NCBI GenBank assembly: GCA_903828515.1
Contig: CAIKMD010000007.1
Location: 744,001 to 808,000 of the forward strand
Direction: 5' to 3'
Source of the DNA: an uncultured Rhodospirillales bacterium
GTDB taxonomy: Bacteria > Pseudomonadota > Alphaproteobacteria > ATCC43930 > CGMCC-115725
DNA length: 64,000 nucleotides
Of this stretch, positions 1 to 15,000 are shown piece after piece. Made by a program: the position numbers and the translations under genes. The notes under the pieces were generated by a model. That model was not told the origin of the DNA. It did not search any database and saw nothing but the letters and a program-made list of their open reading frames with translations. Positions within the stretch are counted from its first letter, which is position 1, and each line of letters begins with the position of its first letter.

Positions 1-3000
1 ACCGTCCAGGCAACGGTCGATGTGACAACGGCTTTCACCCTCGACGTGACGATCGACACAACCTCGACTATCCTTTCGACATCGTCGGTGCTTTCCGCCG
101 GCGACACCACGCTGCAGGATCATTTCACCTTCAAGACCGACAGCGTCGATGTCACCGCAACCGTGTCGGCGACGATCCCGCTTCATCAGGAATTCGATCT
201 GGGCCTGCTCACGCTCGAGACGACGTCGGCGGCGCCGCTTTCCTATACCGGCGCCGTCAATCTCGAATTCGATAACGTGGCGGCCAGTGGTATTGCGACC
301 GCCGCGCCGACGGTGACGGTTCCGGGCGGCGGCGATCCCGTCGTCAGCCTCCATCTCGGCCTCGACCTGGCGGCCGCGGATATGGGCGTGCCGGGGCTCA
401 CCAGCGGTTTCGTCGGGGCGCTGGATGTCAGCGGCACGGTTCTCGACGGCAACTGGTCGACTCAGGTTTCGCGCACGTCGGGGCTCAGTCTCGATGCCCT
501 GCAGAACTTCGCGACCTTCGACCCCGGCAAGGTGGTCGCCGCCTTCCAGAGCCTCGACAGCTACATCAATCATTTGGCGAGCGCGCAACTGACCAACGTG
601 ACGATCCCGTTCACCAACACGACGATCGGCGACGTCATCAATTTCGCGCAGAATTTCCAGACCGACGTCGTCGACAAGCTGGAATCGTCCGGCCAGCTTC
701 TCGGCTTTCCGCATGGGATTACGACGACCGCGCCGGACGGCAGCCACGGCGTCAGCATCGTGGTGACGCCACAGGATCTGACGAACGATCCGTTGCCGGC
801 CAATTTCTCGCTCAACGTCGCGGGCACCGGCATCGACGGCGGCAATCTCCTGACCTCGGCGGCGGTCATCTCGCTGACCAATCAGTATAACGGACATAAC
901 ATCGCCAGCGTCGCCGACCTCGTCGGCGAGATCAATCAGGTGCTGGCCGCTGCCGGCGGCACGACGGCGCTCGGCCAACTGCATTCGATTCTGACGGTCA
1001 AGACGGTCTACAGCGCCGACGAAGCGCTGACCGTCTCGGGGCAGTCGGTCACCGTCGCGTTTGCCTCAGGCGCGACCACCGCGAATAACGGCGATCACGT
1101 CCAACTGACGCTCACCAACCCGGCGATCAACGGCGGTAGCGTGACGGTCACGTATGTGACCAAGGATACCGACGATGCGACGGCCGTCGCCGCCGGACTC
1201 GCTTCGGCGATCAACGGCAACACCGCGCTTCAGGCAGCGGGCATTAGCGCGACGAACGCAAACGGCACGCTGGCCGTCGTTCCGAATAACGGCGCGACGA
1301 CGCTGACCGTTCCGACCTCGACCGGCCCCGACAATTCGGTCGAGTTCGACATCGCCCAGACCGGCAATGGCGCGGCGCCCGCGAATCTTGCCCTCGCGGC
1401 GCCGGCGGCTTCGTTCGGCAGCCTCGCCGAGTTCGCCGAAAATCTCGGTGCCGCCTTGGGGTATGCCGATGCGACGACGGCGGTCGCCAACGCGATTGCC
1501 GATCTCGGCCTGCAATACGACCCGACGCTGAACGCGATCGAATTCAATCTGAACTACGGCGCCAGCCTGTCGCTCGGCAACGATCCGACCGAGACGCTGA
1601 CCGCCGCCAACGACACGGTGATCATCGGCGGCAAGGTTGCAACCGGCGATCAACTCTCGATGGCTGTCGGCTATGGCAGCGGTTCGTCCGAAACGGTCAG
1701 CTATACGACCATCGCGGGCGACACGACGTCGACGGTGACGACGGCGCTGGCGCATGCGATCAATACCGATGCGACGTTGCAGGGGCAGGGGATCACGGCG
1801 ACCGGCGTCGGCAGCACGCTGCAGGTTTCGAATACCGGACACACAGCGACGCTGGCCGGCACGGTGGGGACCGGCAAGGAGACCCTCGATACGACCGTAA
1901 CGATCGGCGGCACCGCGACGGCCGGCGACATCGTCGATATCGTGGTGCAGAACTCGGTGTTGCCCGGCGGCTCGGTGACCGTCACCTATACGACGCGCGC
2001 GGGCGACACACCCGGCGATGTCGCCGCCGCGCTGGCCGCTGCCATCAACGGCAACGACGCGCTGAAAACCGCGAAGATCACCAGCAGCTATGACGGCACC
2101 GTCGCGCCCGACCTGATCAACGTCGTCACACCGGGCAGCGTCGTGGGCGCGACGACCCTGACGACCGGCGCCAGCGGTTCGATCGCGTTCGATGTCGGGT
2201 TCAATCTCGGCGATATCGCCAGCCTCGCGGGCAGCGGCAATCTGACGATCGCGGCCTCGGTCGGGCTCAGCATGACCGTCGGGTTCAGTCTCGATCCGCT
2301 GGGCGCACAGGCGAACGGCGATCCGCTGTTGATCGACGGCGCGCCGATCGGCACCAACACGGTGCTCTTCGATCTGCCGGTTTGGCCGAGCGCGACGGCG
2401 ACCGCGCCGATCGCGTTGGTTACCGCAGATCAGATCGCCAATGAGACCGGTCTTCCCGATTTCGAGATCATCCTGCGCGACGGCACGCTCGGCACGGTCG
2501 AGGTTCAGCACGGCGCGATCATCGATCATGTCGGCGCCACGACGACCGTCATTCAGGGCAGTGGCAGCGACCTGACGAGTCTCAATATCGGCGGCGCCGT
2601 TGCTGTCGGCGATCATTTATCGGTCACCGTCGGCTATGGCAGCGGCCTCACCAAGATCGTCACCTACACGACGACGGCGGCCGACAATTCATCGACGGCG
2701 GCAACCCATCTCGCCGCCGCGATCAACGCCGATACGACCCTGCAGGCGGCCGGCGTTACCGCGGCCTCGGCCGCCAACACGCTTCACATCACGGCCGCGA
2801 GCGGCACGCTCACCCTGTCGGGTCACGCGACGAGCGGTAGCGAGACTTTCGATACGCAGGCGATCACGCTCGGCGATCTGCTGACCGCGTTCGACGACAT
2901 CAAATCCGCCAATGTCGACGTGACGGTCGCCGGCAAGATCACCGGCGGCGATTTGATGACGCTCGCTATCGCGGGTGCTGGCCTCGCGAACCCGGTTGTT

Positions 3001-6000
3001 GTCAGTTACGTCGTCAAGACGACCGACGACGTGACCCAGGTCGCCCAGGGCCTCGCCGACGCGGTCAACGCCAACACGACGCTTCAGGCCGCTCATGTGA
3101 CGGCGACCGCGCTGACGGGTGCGACGTTCGGCGTCACCGGCGGCGTCAGCGTCACGACCAATCCGGGCACCGCGACCACCGCGTCCGCCGGCACCGACAT
3201 CACGGTGACCGGCAAGGCCGCGGCCGGCGATACCGTCGCGCTCAAGGTCACGCCGTCGGGCAATCCGGCGCAGACCGTGTCCTACGCGCTTCAATCGGGC
3301 GACACGACGACCGATGGCGTCGCGCACCTGGTCGATCAGATCAATCAGATCGCGGGCGTCACCGCGACGGTGAGCGCGTCGATCACGGGCGCCACGGCCG
3401 TCGTGCTGCCGAATACGGGCGCGAACACGATCGATCTCGTGCTGGGCGTGGGCAACACGATCACGGTCACCACCGCGCAGGTCGGCGATGCGCTGTCGCT
3501 GACGGTCGACGGGCAAAATATCGCCTATGTCGTGAAAGCGAATCTCACGTCGGCCGCCGATGTCGCCGCCGGTCTGGTCGATGCGATCAATCATGCGAAC
3601 CTCAGCGGCGTCAGCGCGGCGATGACGGTCGCGGTAACGGGCGCGACACTGGCGGTGCCGCCGCCGGCGACCGAAACCGTCACGGTGGCGCCCGGCGACG
3701 GCGTGACCGCGATCTACAACCCCACGACCGCCGAAATCCAGGTTCAGGACGGGACGCTGCTGAGCACCGAGACGCCGGTCTCGCTCGGGTTCCAGGCCAA
3801 TCAGGGCGCGTCGGCGGCGGCGCTGTCGAGCGCGCCGGTGGGAGCGGTTTCCGCCAATGCCTATTATCAGGCGGTTCTGAGCGCGACGGCGCCGGCCGGC
3901 GTGGATTACACCGCCGCCAATCAATTCCTGATTTATCTCGGCAACCTGCCGCCCGCCGAAGTGACGGTGGCGGCAGCGGCAGGGCGCGATGCGGCGGGTT
4001 TCGCGACGGCGATCGACACGGCGCTGACCGGTATCGCGATCGATCCGACGATGATCGGCCTGTCGCCCAGCTTCACGGTCGCGGTTCCCGGTTCATCGCA
4101 GGCCGGCGACACGCTGACCTTCGCGGTTCACAACGTCAATCTGCCGAACGGCGAAGCCGATGTTTCCTACGTCGTGCAAAGTGGCGACCACGCGAGCAAT
4201 ATCGCGACCGGCCTGGTCAACGCGATCAAGAACAACACGACGCTGACCACGGCGGGGGTCATTGCGACCGTTCCCACCGGTGGAACCGTCGTCACGGTCG
4301 CCAGCACGATAGACGGCACGACCACGGTCAATGCCAGCGTGAGCGGCACGCACGAGACGCTGACCGCCGTCACGATTCCCTATTCGCAACTGCTCACGGC
4401 GACGAGCGGGACCAACGGTCTGGTCTTCTCGACGACGATGTACAACGTCGTCAGCGCCAGTTCCGGCAGTTCGGCATCGATGGCCGCGGCGCATTTCGGC
4501 GTGACCATCAATCCGGTCAATACCACGCTCTGGGCGCTCAACAGCTCCGCCTTCACCGGCGATTTTGCCTTCAGCGGCACCGATCTGAACGGGTCGAGCC
4601 TGCCGGTCGGCCTGCTGCAAAGCGGCCCGCTCTACGCCGAGACGCTGGCCGACCGATTCTTCTTCGACAATACCGGGATCACCGCCAACTTCACCCTGAC
4701 GCTGGCCAATCTCGACGTGCAGGGCACGCTCGGTTTCATCGGCTTCGAGGCGCAAGGATCGGGTTATGTGAACCTGAGCGCGGCGCTGATGCTGACCAAT
4801 CCATCGGGTGGCACGTTCGTCACGTTCCACGATCTCGAAAACGCGCTGACGAACGACGATCTGTCGTCTTTGTGGTCGTTCACCGTCGGGGCGGGCGCGC
4901 CGGGACAGCCCTGGGCCGATCTCAATTTCAGTTCCATCCAGTTGACCGGCAGCGGCACCGCCGGGTCGATCATTGCGGAACTCGCCGGCTCGCTCGCGCC
5001 CAACCCGACGATCGATATCAGTTTCAGCACGCCACTCACCAGCATCAGCGCGCTGCTTCATGCGACGCCCGATGTGACGACCACGGGACTCGACAGCCTG
5101 AAAGGCATCTCGCATCTCGGTTTTGCCGATATCGTCGCGGGCTTGCAGGCGGTGCTCGGCGTCATCGACAACCAGACTGGGTCGTCGATCCTGACGACGC
5201 CGATTCCGCTGATCGGCCTGAGCCTCCACGATGTGCTCGATTACGCGACGGACTTCGCCAATTTCATCACCGAGCTGCAGAACGATCCGGCGACCGCGAT
5301 CGCGCAGGTCAACGACATCATCCATACCGCGCTCGAGAGCGTGATCGGTGCGGCGGCCCAGGATGTCAATCTGACCTACAGCAGCGGCTCGCTCTTTTTG
5401 AGCTTCCAGTTCAATCCCAGCGTGACCGAATCGCTCCCGTTCTCGCTCGATCTTGCGACGCTGGCGCAGGATGTCGGCGTCACGCTGCCGTCGTCGGTCA
5501 CCGATCTCGTCAGCGCCGACGGCAGCGGCATGCTCAGCGTGACCGCCGGCGCGGCGCTCGGCGTGTCGGTCGGCTTCCAGATCAATCCCGCGCCTGCGGT
5601 CGGCACCACCCCGCTCTCGACACTCAACAGCGGCAAGGGTGTCGCCACCAACGGGACGGGCGCGGCCGACCTCGCCTTCCTCGCCAACGGCACGCAATTC
5701 GCCGTCAATCTGGATGCGCTCGCCACGACGACGACGGTCGCGGTCAGCGGCCATACCGGCTTTACCGTCGGCGGCACGCCGGGCGAGGGCGAACAGTTGA
5801 GCGTGACGCTCGACAATGCCACGCTCGACGGCACCAAGGGCGCGGGCAGCGGCGCCATCGTCGTCACCTATACGGTGGGTCACGGCGACACCGTGACGAA
5901 CGCCGCGAACGCGCTGGCCCAAGCGATCAACGCAAACGATGCGCTCGGGAATGCCGGGATCACGGCCACCGTGTCCGGCGCCGTCGTCACCGTCGCGGGC

Positions 6001-9000
6001 GCCACGACCGTCACCAGTTCGGTCGGCGCCAATCTTCAGGAAGTCGTCGATGCGATCAACGCGGCATCGACCGGCGCCGGCGCGCATGTCGTCGCCAGCA
6101 TCAACGCGTCGGGCTCGATCGTCTTTACCGACAGTTCGGCCGCCGCATCGACGACGCCGGATGCGGCAACCGATCTCGGCTTTACCCAGACGATCGCCGT
6201 TGCGGGCGCCAATACCGTCGCCGTCGCGACCAGCGTCGGCGCGACCGAAACGGTCACCAGCAACGGCACGCAATTCACCGTCGGCGGCACCGTGCATGCC
6301 GGCGACCAGTTGACCGTGACGGTCAACGGTCAGGCCGCGACGCCTTATACGGTGAGTGCGACCGACAAGCTCGCCGATGTGAATGCCGGGCTGGTTCAAG
6401 CGATCAACAACCTCAACCTCGTCGGCGTCACCGCCACGGCCGGCGGCGAGGCCGGGGTCAAGGTGGCGAACGACGCGGTGCTGATCGGTGGAACGACCAA
6501 CGCCGGCGATCAGGTCAGTCTCACCGTCCATTACGGCGGCGCCAGCAGCGAGACGGTGAGCTATACCGTCGTGAAGGGCGATACCGCCGATACCATCGCA
6601 TCGGCGCTCGCGACCAAGATCGCCGCCGACACGACGCTGAATGGCGCGCACATCACCGCGATCGCGACCGGCAGCGCCGTGACGCTGGTGGCAAGCAGTG
6701 GCGCGCCGACCCTGACCGGCAGCGTCGCGCCCGCCACGTCGGGCGGACCGACGCCCGAGACCGTGACGGTCGGCGGCAGCGAACAGATCGCCGCGACTTT
6801 GCCGGCCGGCGCCGACGCCAAGGCCGAATATCAATTCAACCTCTCGATCGACGGCAACCCCGTGACGGTAACCGTCGGTGCCAACCAGGCCCGCGCCACG
6901 CCGGCCGATCTCGTCGCTGCGATCAATCAGGCGCTGGCCTTCACCTCGATCGATGGCGGGCTGGTCGATCCCGCTAAGGTCGGAACCCACGCGGTTCTGT
7001 CGAATCTCGTCGGCGCGACGCTGGTCGGCGGCCAGATCGTTTTCGCCGGCGCTGATGGATCGCTCGGCGCATCGCCCTCGCTCGACATCGCCAATGCGCC
7101 GCCGCCGCCGGTGGGGATCGGCGCGCTTGGCTTCTCGGGACCGACGACCGGAACCGATTCCGGCGGGCACACCACGCTGACGGCGACGTTGCCCGCGCAT
7201 ACCGACTTCACCCGCGAATACTCGTTCGTGCTGACCGTCAACGGGCATGACTCGACGATCGATGTCCCCGCCGATGCCAGCCGCACGACGGAGTCCGGCT
7301 TCATCAAGGCGCTCAACCTCGCCATCGGCTCGACCATCGTCGCGAAATCCGATCTCAATCTCGGCGCGTCCGGCAGCGTTCTTCTCGGGCAATTGATCCG
7401 CGCGACGGGCGTCGGCACGACGCTCACGCTGACCGCTTCGGACTCGCAACTCGGCTCGTCGCATGCTCTCGCGATCAAGGACGTGACGCAAACCGGCAAG
7501 GTCGGGTTGGCGGTCGCCGATCTCGGCGACAGCGGCACGGCCGAAGCCCTCGGCTTCACGAGCGCCAACGATACGATCCAGGCCCCCGGCAGCACGGCGC
7601 GCGTTCTCACCGGCACCGCGCTGACCGACAGCGCCAACGAGCATCAGTTCTTCATCGATACCACCGCAACCGGATTGACCCTCAATCTGGGGGTGTCCGC
7701 GTCGAACCTCAGCTTCTCGACGAATTTCGGGCCGCTATCGATTTCGATCAGCAATGGCAGCGCCATTCTCGGCGCCGAAACCGCCCTCGACAGCCACGGC
7801 AATCCGGTGTCGGCCACCGATCCGAACTTCGCGGTCAGTGGGCCGGGCAGCCTGATCTTCGGACTTCATGACGGCGTCGCGCTCGGCGAAGCGGGCGACA
7901 GCCCGGTTGCGGGCCGCCTGACCTTCGGCGAGATCAGCGCCTCGACCAGCCTCTTTACGGTCAAGATCGGCGGCACCGAGACGGCGGGCGATTCGGTTTC
8001 CCTGACATTGTCGGGCAACAAGATTTCGGGAAGCCAGCCGGTCAGCTACACGATCGCCAGTGGCGATACGGCAGCGTCGGTCGCCACCCATCTCGCGGAC
8101 AACATCAACGCGCTGCACCTGACCGGCGTGTCGGCGCGGGCGAACGGCGATACGGTGGTGATCGACGGCGCCGGCAAGGTGACCGATACGCTCAGCGGCA
8201 CCACCGAGAAGGTCGCGATCGTTTCGGGCCTGTCGAACCTGCTCGACGTATCGAGCAATTTCGCGGTGAAGGTCGACCTGCCGGTTTCGTTCCTCGGCCT
8301 GGCGCCGGTCGACGTCAAGATCGCGATCGGCAACGTTCTCGGGGGTCCCAGCGGCTGGGCGCTCGATCCGACGCCGTGGACGCTGGACCTGCCGAATTTC
8401 TCCACGCTGCTCGGCCAACTGACCAGTCAGTTCAGCGTTCTCAACTTCCTCAACAGCCCGGAAGCGGTCATCACCGGGCTCGACACGTTGCTCGGCACGC
8501 TCGACACGATCTTCACGCAGCAAGTCTTCGGTTATCAATTGCCGCTGATCGGGCCCGCTTTGGACGATGCCGGCGATTTCATCGGCGTCTTCCGCGGCAA
8601 TCTGATCGGCTATCTCGACGGCCTGGTCGCCGATTTCAAGCAATCCCATCCCACCGAAGAACCGACCACCCTCAACATCATCGACGGCGGCATCAACGCG
8701 CTCTTGTCGAAGATCGGCTTCACCGGGGGGATTACCGGCTCGATCGACAATGCTGCCCAGCAGATCAACTTCAATCTCGACATCACGAAAGATCTGTTCA
8801 ACGGGATGATCAACCTGTCGGGGAATCTCGGCATTCCCGGACTCGGCATCTCGGTATCCAACGGCCAGATCGGTCTCGACCTGTCGACCACCATCGATTT
8901 GAGTTTCGGTTACAGCATCGCCAAGGGCTTCTTCCTCGAGCCCACGCTGTCGGGCGACCATATGCTGGCGCTCAACTTCGCGGTGACCGTGCCGCAGACC

Positions 9001-12000
9001 TTCAGCGCCGCGCTGACCCTCGGCATCCTGCAGGTCACCGGCACCAACGGGAACTACGCCTTCACCAATGCCGGCAACGTCACGTCCAACGGCACGTCGC
9101 TGTCCGGCGGCGTCTTCGTCGATCTCCATCCGAAGACGTCCAATACGCTGGCCGACCTCGGTGCGAAGACCAGCGACATGGCGACCCCGACCAGCTTCGA
9201 GATCGACGGTGTCGCGAGCAGCAACAACGAAGTCGTCACCCTGACCCTGCCGAGCGATTTCAGCGACGCGGACGCGCAGGCGGCTTTCAATTTCAACGTC
9301 GTGATCGACGGAACCTCGGTGTCGGTGAGCGTGGCCGCTGACAGCAGCCGCCACATCGCGGACCTCCCGACCGCGATCAACACGGCGCTGCACACGGCGA
9401 CGGTCAAGCAGACGGTGATCGACCCGCATCACGGCAACGCCGGCACCAACGTGGCGCTCGACACGCTCGTCACGGCGGCGTTGAGCGGTCACACCCTGAC
9501 CTTCACCGCGACCGATGCCGCGCTCGGCATGGCCAATGGCGTGACGCCGACGCTGGCGCTGGCCGACGCGCCGCTCGCTTTCTCGGGCCTGAGCAAGAGT
9601 TTGCGCGTCGAGATCGCGGCCAATCTCGACCTCGACATCGCTTTGACCGCGGCGGTCGGGCTCGGCTCGGCGGTTCAGCTTCCCTCGGTCAGCACCGAAC
9701 TCATTTTCCAGTATCAGCTCGACAAGGTCCTCGTCGGCACCGATCCCGACGCGATCAGCGGCGTCATCATTCCGTTCACCTTCAAGGACGTGACGATCGA
9801 TCTCGGCAGCTTCCTCACCGGTTTCCTCAAGCCGATTCTCGACGAAGCGAACAGCCTGATCGCCCCGCTGATGCCGATGCTCAACTTCCTGACCGCGCCG
9901 CTGCCGGGCATTTCCGACATCGTCGGTCATTCGGTGACGCTACTCGACATCGCGTCGCTGCTGGGCGGCGACAGCAAGCAGGTCAAGGCGATCGTCGACG
10001 CGGTTCAGGAAATCGACGACGTCGCCAATCTGGTTACCGCGATCGAGAACCTGACGGGCAGCGGCTCGATCAAATACGATTTCGGAACCTTCGAGTTCGG
10101 CAAGGCGTCGATCGGAACGGCTTCGGTCGCGGGCGCGCATCAGGCGAGCAGCGATGCGAATTCGACCTTCGACCCGATCTCGGGCAAAGCGACGCTCGCC
10201 AAACAGAATGTCGATACCAACGGCGTCAGCGCCGTGGCGCCGACTCACGACGACACCGCGAACGCGAGTCAGGCGAACGCCGCCAACCAGATCCAGAAAC
10301 AGATCGGCAAAGGCAGCTTCGAATTCCCGTTCCTCCAAAATCCTCTCGGCGTGCTCGAGCTGATCATGGGGCAGACGCAGAACCCGGTGACGCTGTTCGA
10401 ATGGAACCTGCCGAGCATCACCTGGACGTTCAGCAAGCAATGGTCGTTCCCGCTGGCCAGCGTCGCGGTCGCCAGCGTCGACGCCGTGGTGGGCCTCGGC
10501 ATCAGCGTGTCGATCCATGTCAGCATCGGTTACGACACTTACGGCATCAGCGAGTACATTCAGACCCACGATCCGGTCTTCATCTTCGACGGGTTCTTCG
10601 TCGACGATACGAAGGGCCCGCAGTTGACCGCCAACGTGTCGATTACAGCGGGCGCGGAACTCGACCTGACGCTGGTGCAGGTCTCGCTGACCGGCACGAT
10701 CGGCGGCATCATCAATCTCGAACTCTTCGATCCCAATCACGACGGCAAGGTCCGGCCGTCCGAAATCATCGGCCTGCTCGAGGCCAATCCGAACCCGCTC
10801 GGTCTGTTCGAGGTGTCGGGCTCGATCTACGCCGAACTCGATCTCAGTGTCTGGGTCGGCGCCGGTCCGTTCACGATCTTCTCCGAGGACTGGACGATCG
10901 TCAAAGGCACGCTCGTGTCGTTCGATATTCAGCCGACGCCGGGCACCGTTCTGGCAACCACGGTCGGCGGCGTCGTATCGCTCAACATGGGACCGCTCGC
11001 CAGCCAGCGCCTGTCCGGCGACATCAGCGGCACCAATGGCGAAAATTACCTGATCACCGGCCACAACAACAACGACATCACCATCGATTTCTTCGGCGAC
11101 AGCCCGCACGCGGTTCAGACGGTCAACGGCGCCACCCAGATTCTGGTCAATTTCGGCGAGGACAACGCGATCCTCAGTTTCTCCGCCGCCGGCGGTGGGA
11201 TCACCCTGCCGGTCACCCCCGGTCAGCCGTCGATCATCATCACGGGCGGTGACGGCAACAACTTCATCGACCTGACCGGGATCAACGACGCGGTCGTCAT
11301 CCTCGGCAATGGCAACAACATAATCATCGGAACCGGAATCGGCGACACGATCACGGTCGGCGACGGCAACAACACGATCATCGACGGCGCCGGCAACGAC
11401 ATCATCATGGCCGGCGCCGGCAACAACTACATCGATGCCGGCGGCGGCGACGACAAGGTCACGGTCGGCAACGGCAACAACACGATCGTCGGCGGGACCG
11501 GCAAGAACACGATCACCGCCGGCACCGGCAACAACATGATCATCGCCGGAAGCGCGTCGAGTGTCGCAGGCTCGGTCATCGATCCGGATACGAGCGCGAT
11601 CTATACGGTTTTCGGCGTCGATCCCGCGAGCCATATGCTGTCGAATCAGGCGGACCCGGCCGACGACAACAGCCAGGTCACGATCATCGGCGGCGCGGGC
11701 GACAACATCATCCTCGGCAGCAGCAAGGCCGATACGTTCAAGCTCGGCGGCTCGGGCGACGACATCATCGTCGGCGATATCGGCACGATTACTTTCGCGG
11801 CGGGCCAGGATTTCGCGACGGTTGGGCATACCGCCATCGTCTCGATCGCGGCGACCGGATTGGTCGGCGGTAACGATACGATCGACGCGACGGTGACGAC
11901 CGGCGACATCATGGTCCTCGGCGGGGCCGGCAATGACTCCATCGCGGCGGGCACCGGCACGGCCATCCTGCTGGGCGACGACGGCGCCGTGGATGGCGCG

Positions 12001-15000
12001 GCCGGCGGATCGGGTGGACAGTTCTCGATCGTCTCGACGTCGATCGCCAGCGGTAACGATACAATGACCGGCGGTGTGCTCGCCGACGTCATTCTGGGTG
12101 GCCCGGGCAACGATACGCTGGACGGCGCTTCGGGCAACGACATCATCCTCGGCGACGACGGCACGGTGATCCGAACGGCGGCGCTGGGCAGTGCCGCGGC
12201 CCTGGTCAGCGTCACGGAAACTCAGGATGCAGTGGCCGGCGGCGCCGATGCGATCGAGGGCGGTTCGGGCAACGACATCATCCTGGGCGGCGGCGGCGCC
12301 GATTCGATCGACGGCGGCACCGGCAACGACATTCTGATCGGCGATTACGCGACGGTGACGCCGCCCGATGGCGCGCATTACGACGTTCTCGGAATCGACC
12401 AATCCGCTTCGGATGCCGGTAACGATACGATCACCGCCGGCGTCGGACAGAGCGTGGTGATGGGCGGCGGCGGCGGCGATTCATTGATCGGCGGCGCCGG
12501 CAATGCCGTGATCTTCGGCGATTCCGGCGAGGTCGAACGCACGGCGGCGCTTGCCATCGTCAACGCGAACACGGTCGACGGCACCGGTCTCGGCGAGGAA
12601 TCGCTCGGCGGCGACGATATCGTCAGCATCACCGGCGACGGCAGCAATCTCGTCTTCGGCGGTGCCGGCAATGACTCGCTGACCATTACCGGTGCCGGCA
12701 ACAACGTGGTGCTGGGCGATCTCGGCGCGGTGAACTTCGCCGGCTCGGTCATGACGGTGTCGGGCTACAACGCCGCGGGCGATACCGGTACGTCGTCCTA
12801 TGCCGCGACCGACACGATCACGGTGTCGGGCAACGGCAGCAACGTCGCGTTCGGCGGCGCGGGTGATGACTCGATCGGCGCGTCGGGTGCCGGTGCCAAC
12901 TATCTCCTCGGCGATTCCGGCGTGGCCGTCCTCAACGTCATCAACGCGGTCGCGAGCCTGGTCAGCGTCACCACGGTCGACTCCGTCACCGGCGGCGAAG
13001 AAGCGATCGGCGGCAACGACACGATCGCGCTCGCGGGCGCCAGCAACAACGTCGCGTTCGGCGGCGCGGGCAACGACATTTTCACGATTACCGGTACCGG
13101 CGATAACGTCGCGATGGGCGATCTCGGCACCGCGTCGGTGACCGGCACGACGCTGACCGTCGCCGGACACAACGCGACGATCGGCGGCAGCGATACCCTG
13201 ACCGTTGGCGCGGGCGCCAGCGGCAACAACATCCTGATGGGCGAGGCCGGGATCGACACACTGACCGTCAATGGCGGCGGCAACAATATTCTATTGGGCG
13301 ATGCCGGTACCGCGACGGTGACGGTCGGCACGCTGGCGCTCGGTACGGTGACCACGGTCGATGGCAGCTCGGGCGGCGAGGAAGCCATCGGCGGGAACGA
13401 CCTCATCACCGTCAACGGCAACGGTAACAACATCGGCATGGGCGGCTTCGGTCAGGACCTGCTGACCGTCAACGGTACCGGCAACAACGTGATGCTGGGC
13501 GATCTCGGCACCGCATCGGTGAGCGGCGCGATATTGACGGTCGCCGGACATAACGCGAGCCTCGGCGGCAACGACACTTTGCTCGTCGGCGGTTCCGCCA
13601 GCGGCAACAACATCCTGATGGGCGAGGCCGGCGCCGACACGCTGACCGTCAATGGCGGCGGCAACAATATTCTGCTCGGCGACGCCGGCACGGCGGCGGT
13701 TACCGTCGGCACGCTGGCCCCCGGCACGGTGACGACCGTCGACGGCAGCGTCGGCGGTCAGGAAACGGTGGGCGGCAACGACCTCATCACCGTCAACGGC
13801 AACGGCAACAACGTCGCGATGGGCGGGTTCGGCCAGGATCTGCTGACGGTCAATGGCGGCGGCAACAATACGATGATGGGCGATCTCGGTGTCGTCACCG
13901 GCATCGTGGTCGATGGCGTCGCCGGACTGGATATTATCGGTCACAACACGGCGCTGGGCGACGGCAACACCAACTACAACGACAGGATCACGGTGGCCGC
14001 CGGCGCGCTCGGCAACAACACGCTGATGGGCGAGGCAGGCGCCGATACGCTGCAGGTTTACGCTGCCGGTACCTACCTCAATTCGGGCAACAACGTCGTC
14101 TTCGGCGACACCGCCGAGGTCACGCGCGCTGCGATGGTCGCGATCGCCGGGCCGATTGGCGACACGATCACGATCACGCCGTCGGTCGTCGGCGCCGGCG
14201 GCAATGCCGCGACCGAAACCGTGATCGCCAACGGCGCGACCAATTCGTTCGAGATTCGCGGATCGGCCACCGCCGGCGACAGAGTGAGCGTGACCCTCCT
14301 CGATACCATCAGCGGTGTCACAATCACCGCAAGCCATACGGTCGTGGCGGGCGACACGCTGCAGATCATCGCGCAAAATCTGGCGGCGGCGATCAATCCG
14401 CAATTGATCGGATCGTTCTTTGGCCTGTCAGCTTCGGGGTGGTTCGGGCCGCTCGCGGAATCGGTCGATGAAGCGCATGGCGGCAACGATTCGATCGTGA
14501 TCGGACGGCCCGGCAATCCCGATCTGACCGACGGCGAAAACGTGGTCATCGGCGGTTTCGGCAGCGATACGGTCGATGTCTATGGCAAGGGCGACAACAC
14601 GATCCTCGGCGATCAGGGCCTGATCACGCCGCCGACCGGCACGCATCCCGATGCGTTCGGCCGCGATACCTCGATCGGCGACGCGGATATCCTCACCCTC
14701 GACGCCGGCGCCGATGGCAACAACGTGGTGATGGGCGAGGCGGGCAACGATACGATCTCAAGCGTCGGCACCGGACTCGACGTGTTCTACGGCGACACCG
14801 CGATCGTCACGCATCAGGTCATCGGCAACCGGCTCTATCCGTTGACGATCGCCTCGACCGATCCCGGGCAGGGCGGCACCGACACCATCCTCGTGTCGCA
14901 GGGAACCAACTTCATCGACGGCGGCTCGGGCGACGACACGCTCAACGGCGGGGCGGGCAACGACTACCTTATGGGCGACAACGGCACCTTCATCTTCGGC

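Noticed and set aside
4093-7644. A 1,183-residue minus-strand ORF inside the giant gene (and several other long antisense ORFs there)
   Set aside because: Arg/Asp/Gly-rich antisense translation typical of GC-rich third-codon bias. It has no motifs, no ribosome site and fully overlaps the repeat-bearing frame.
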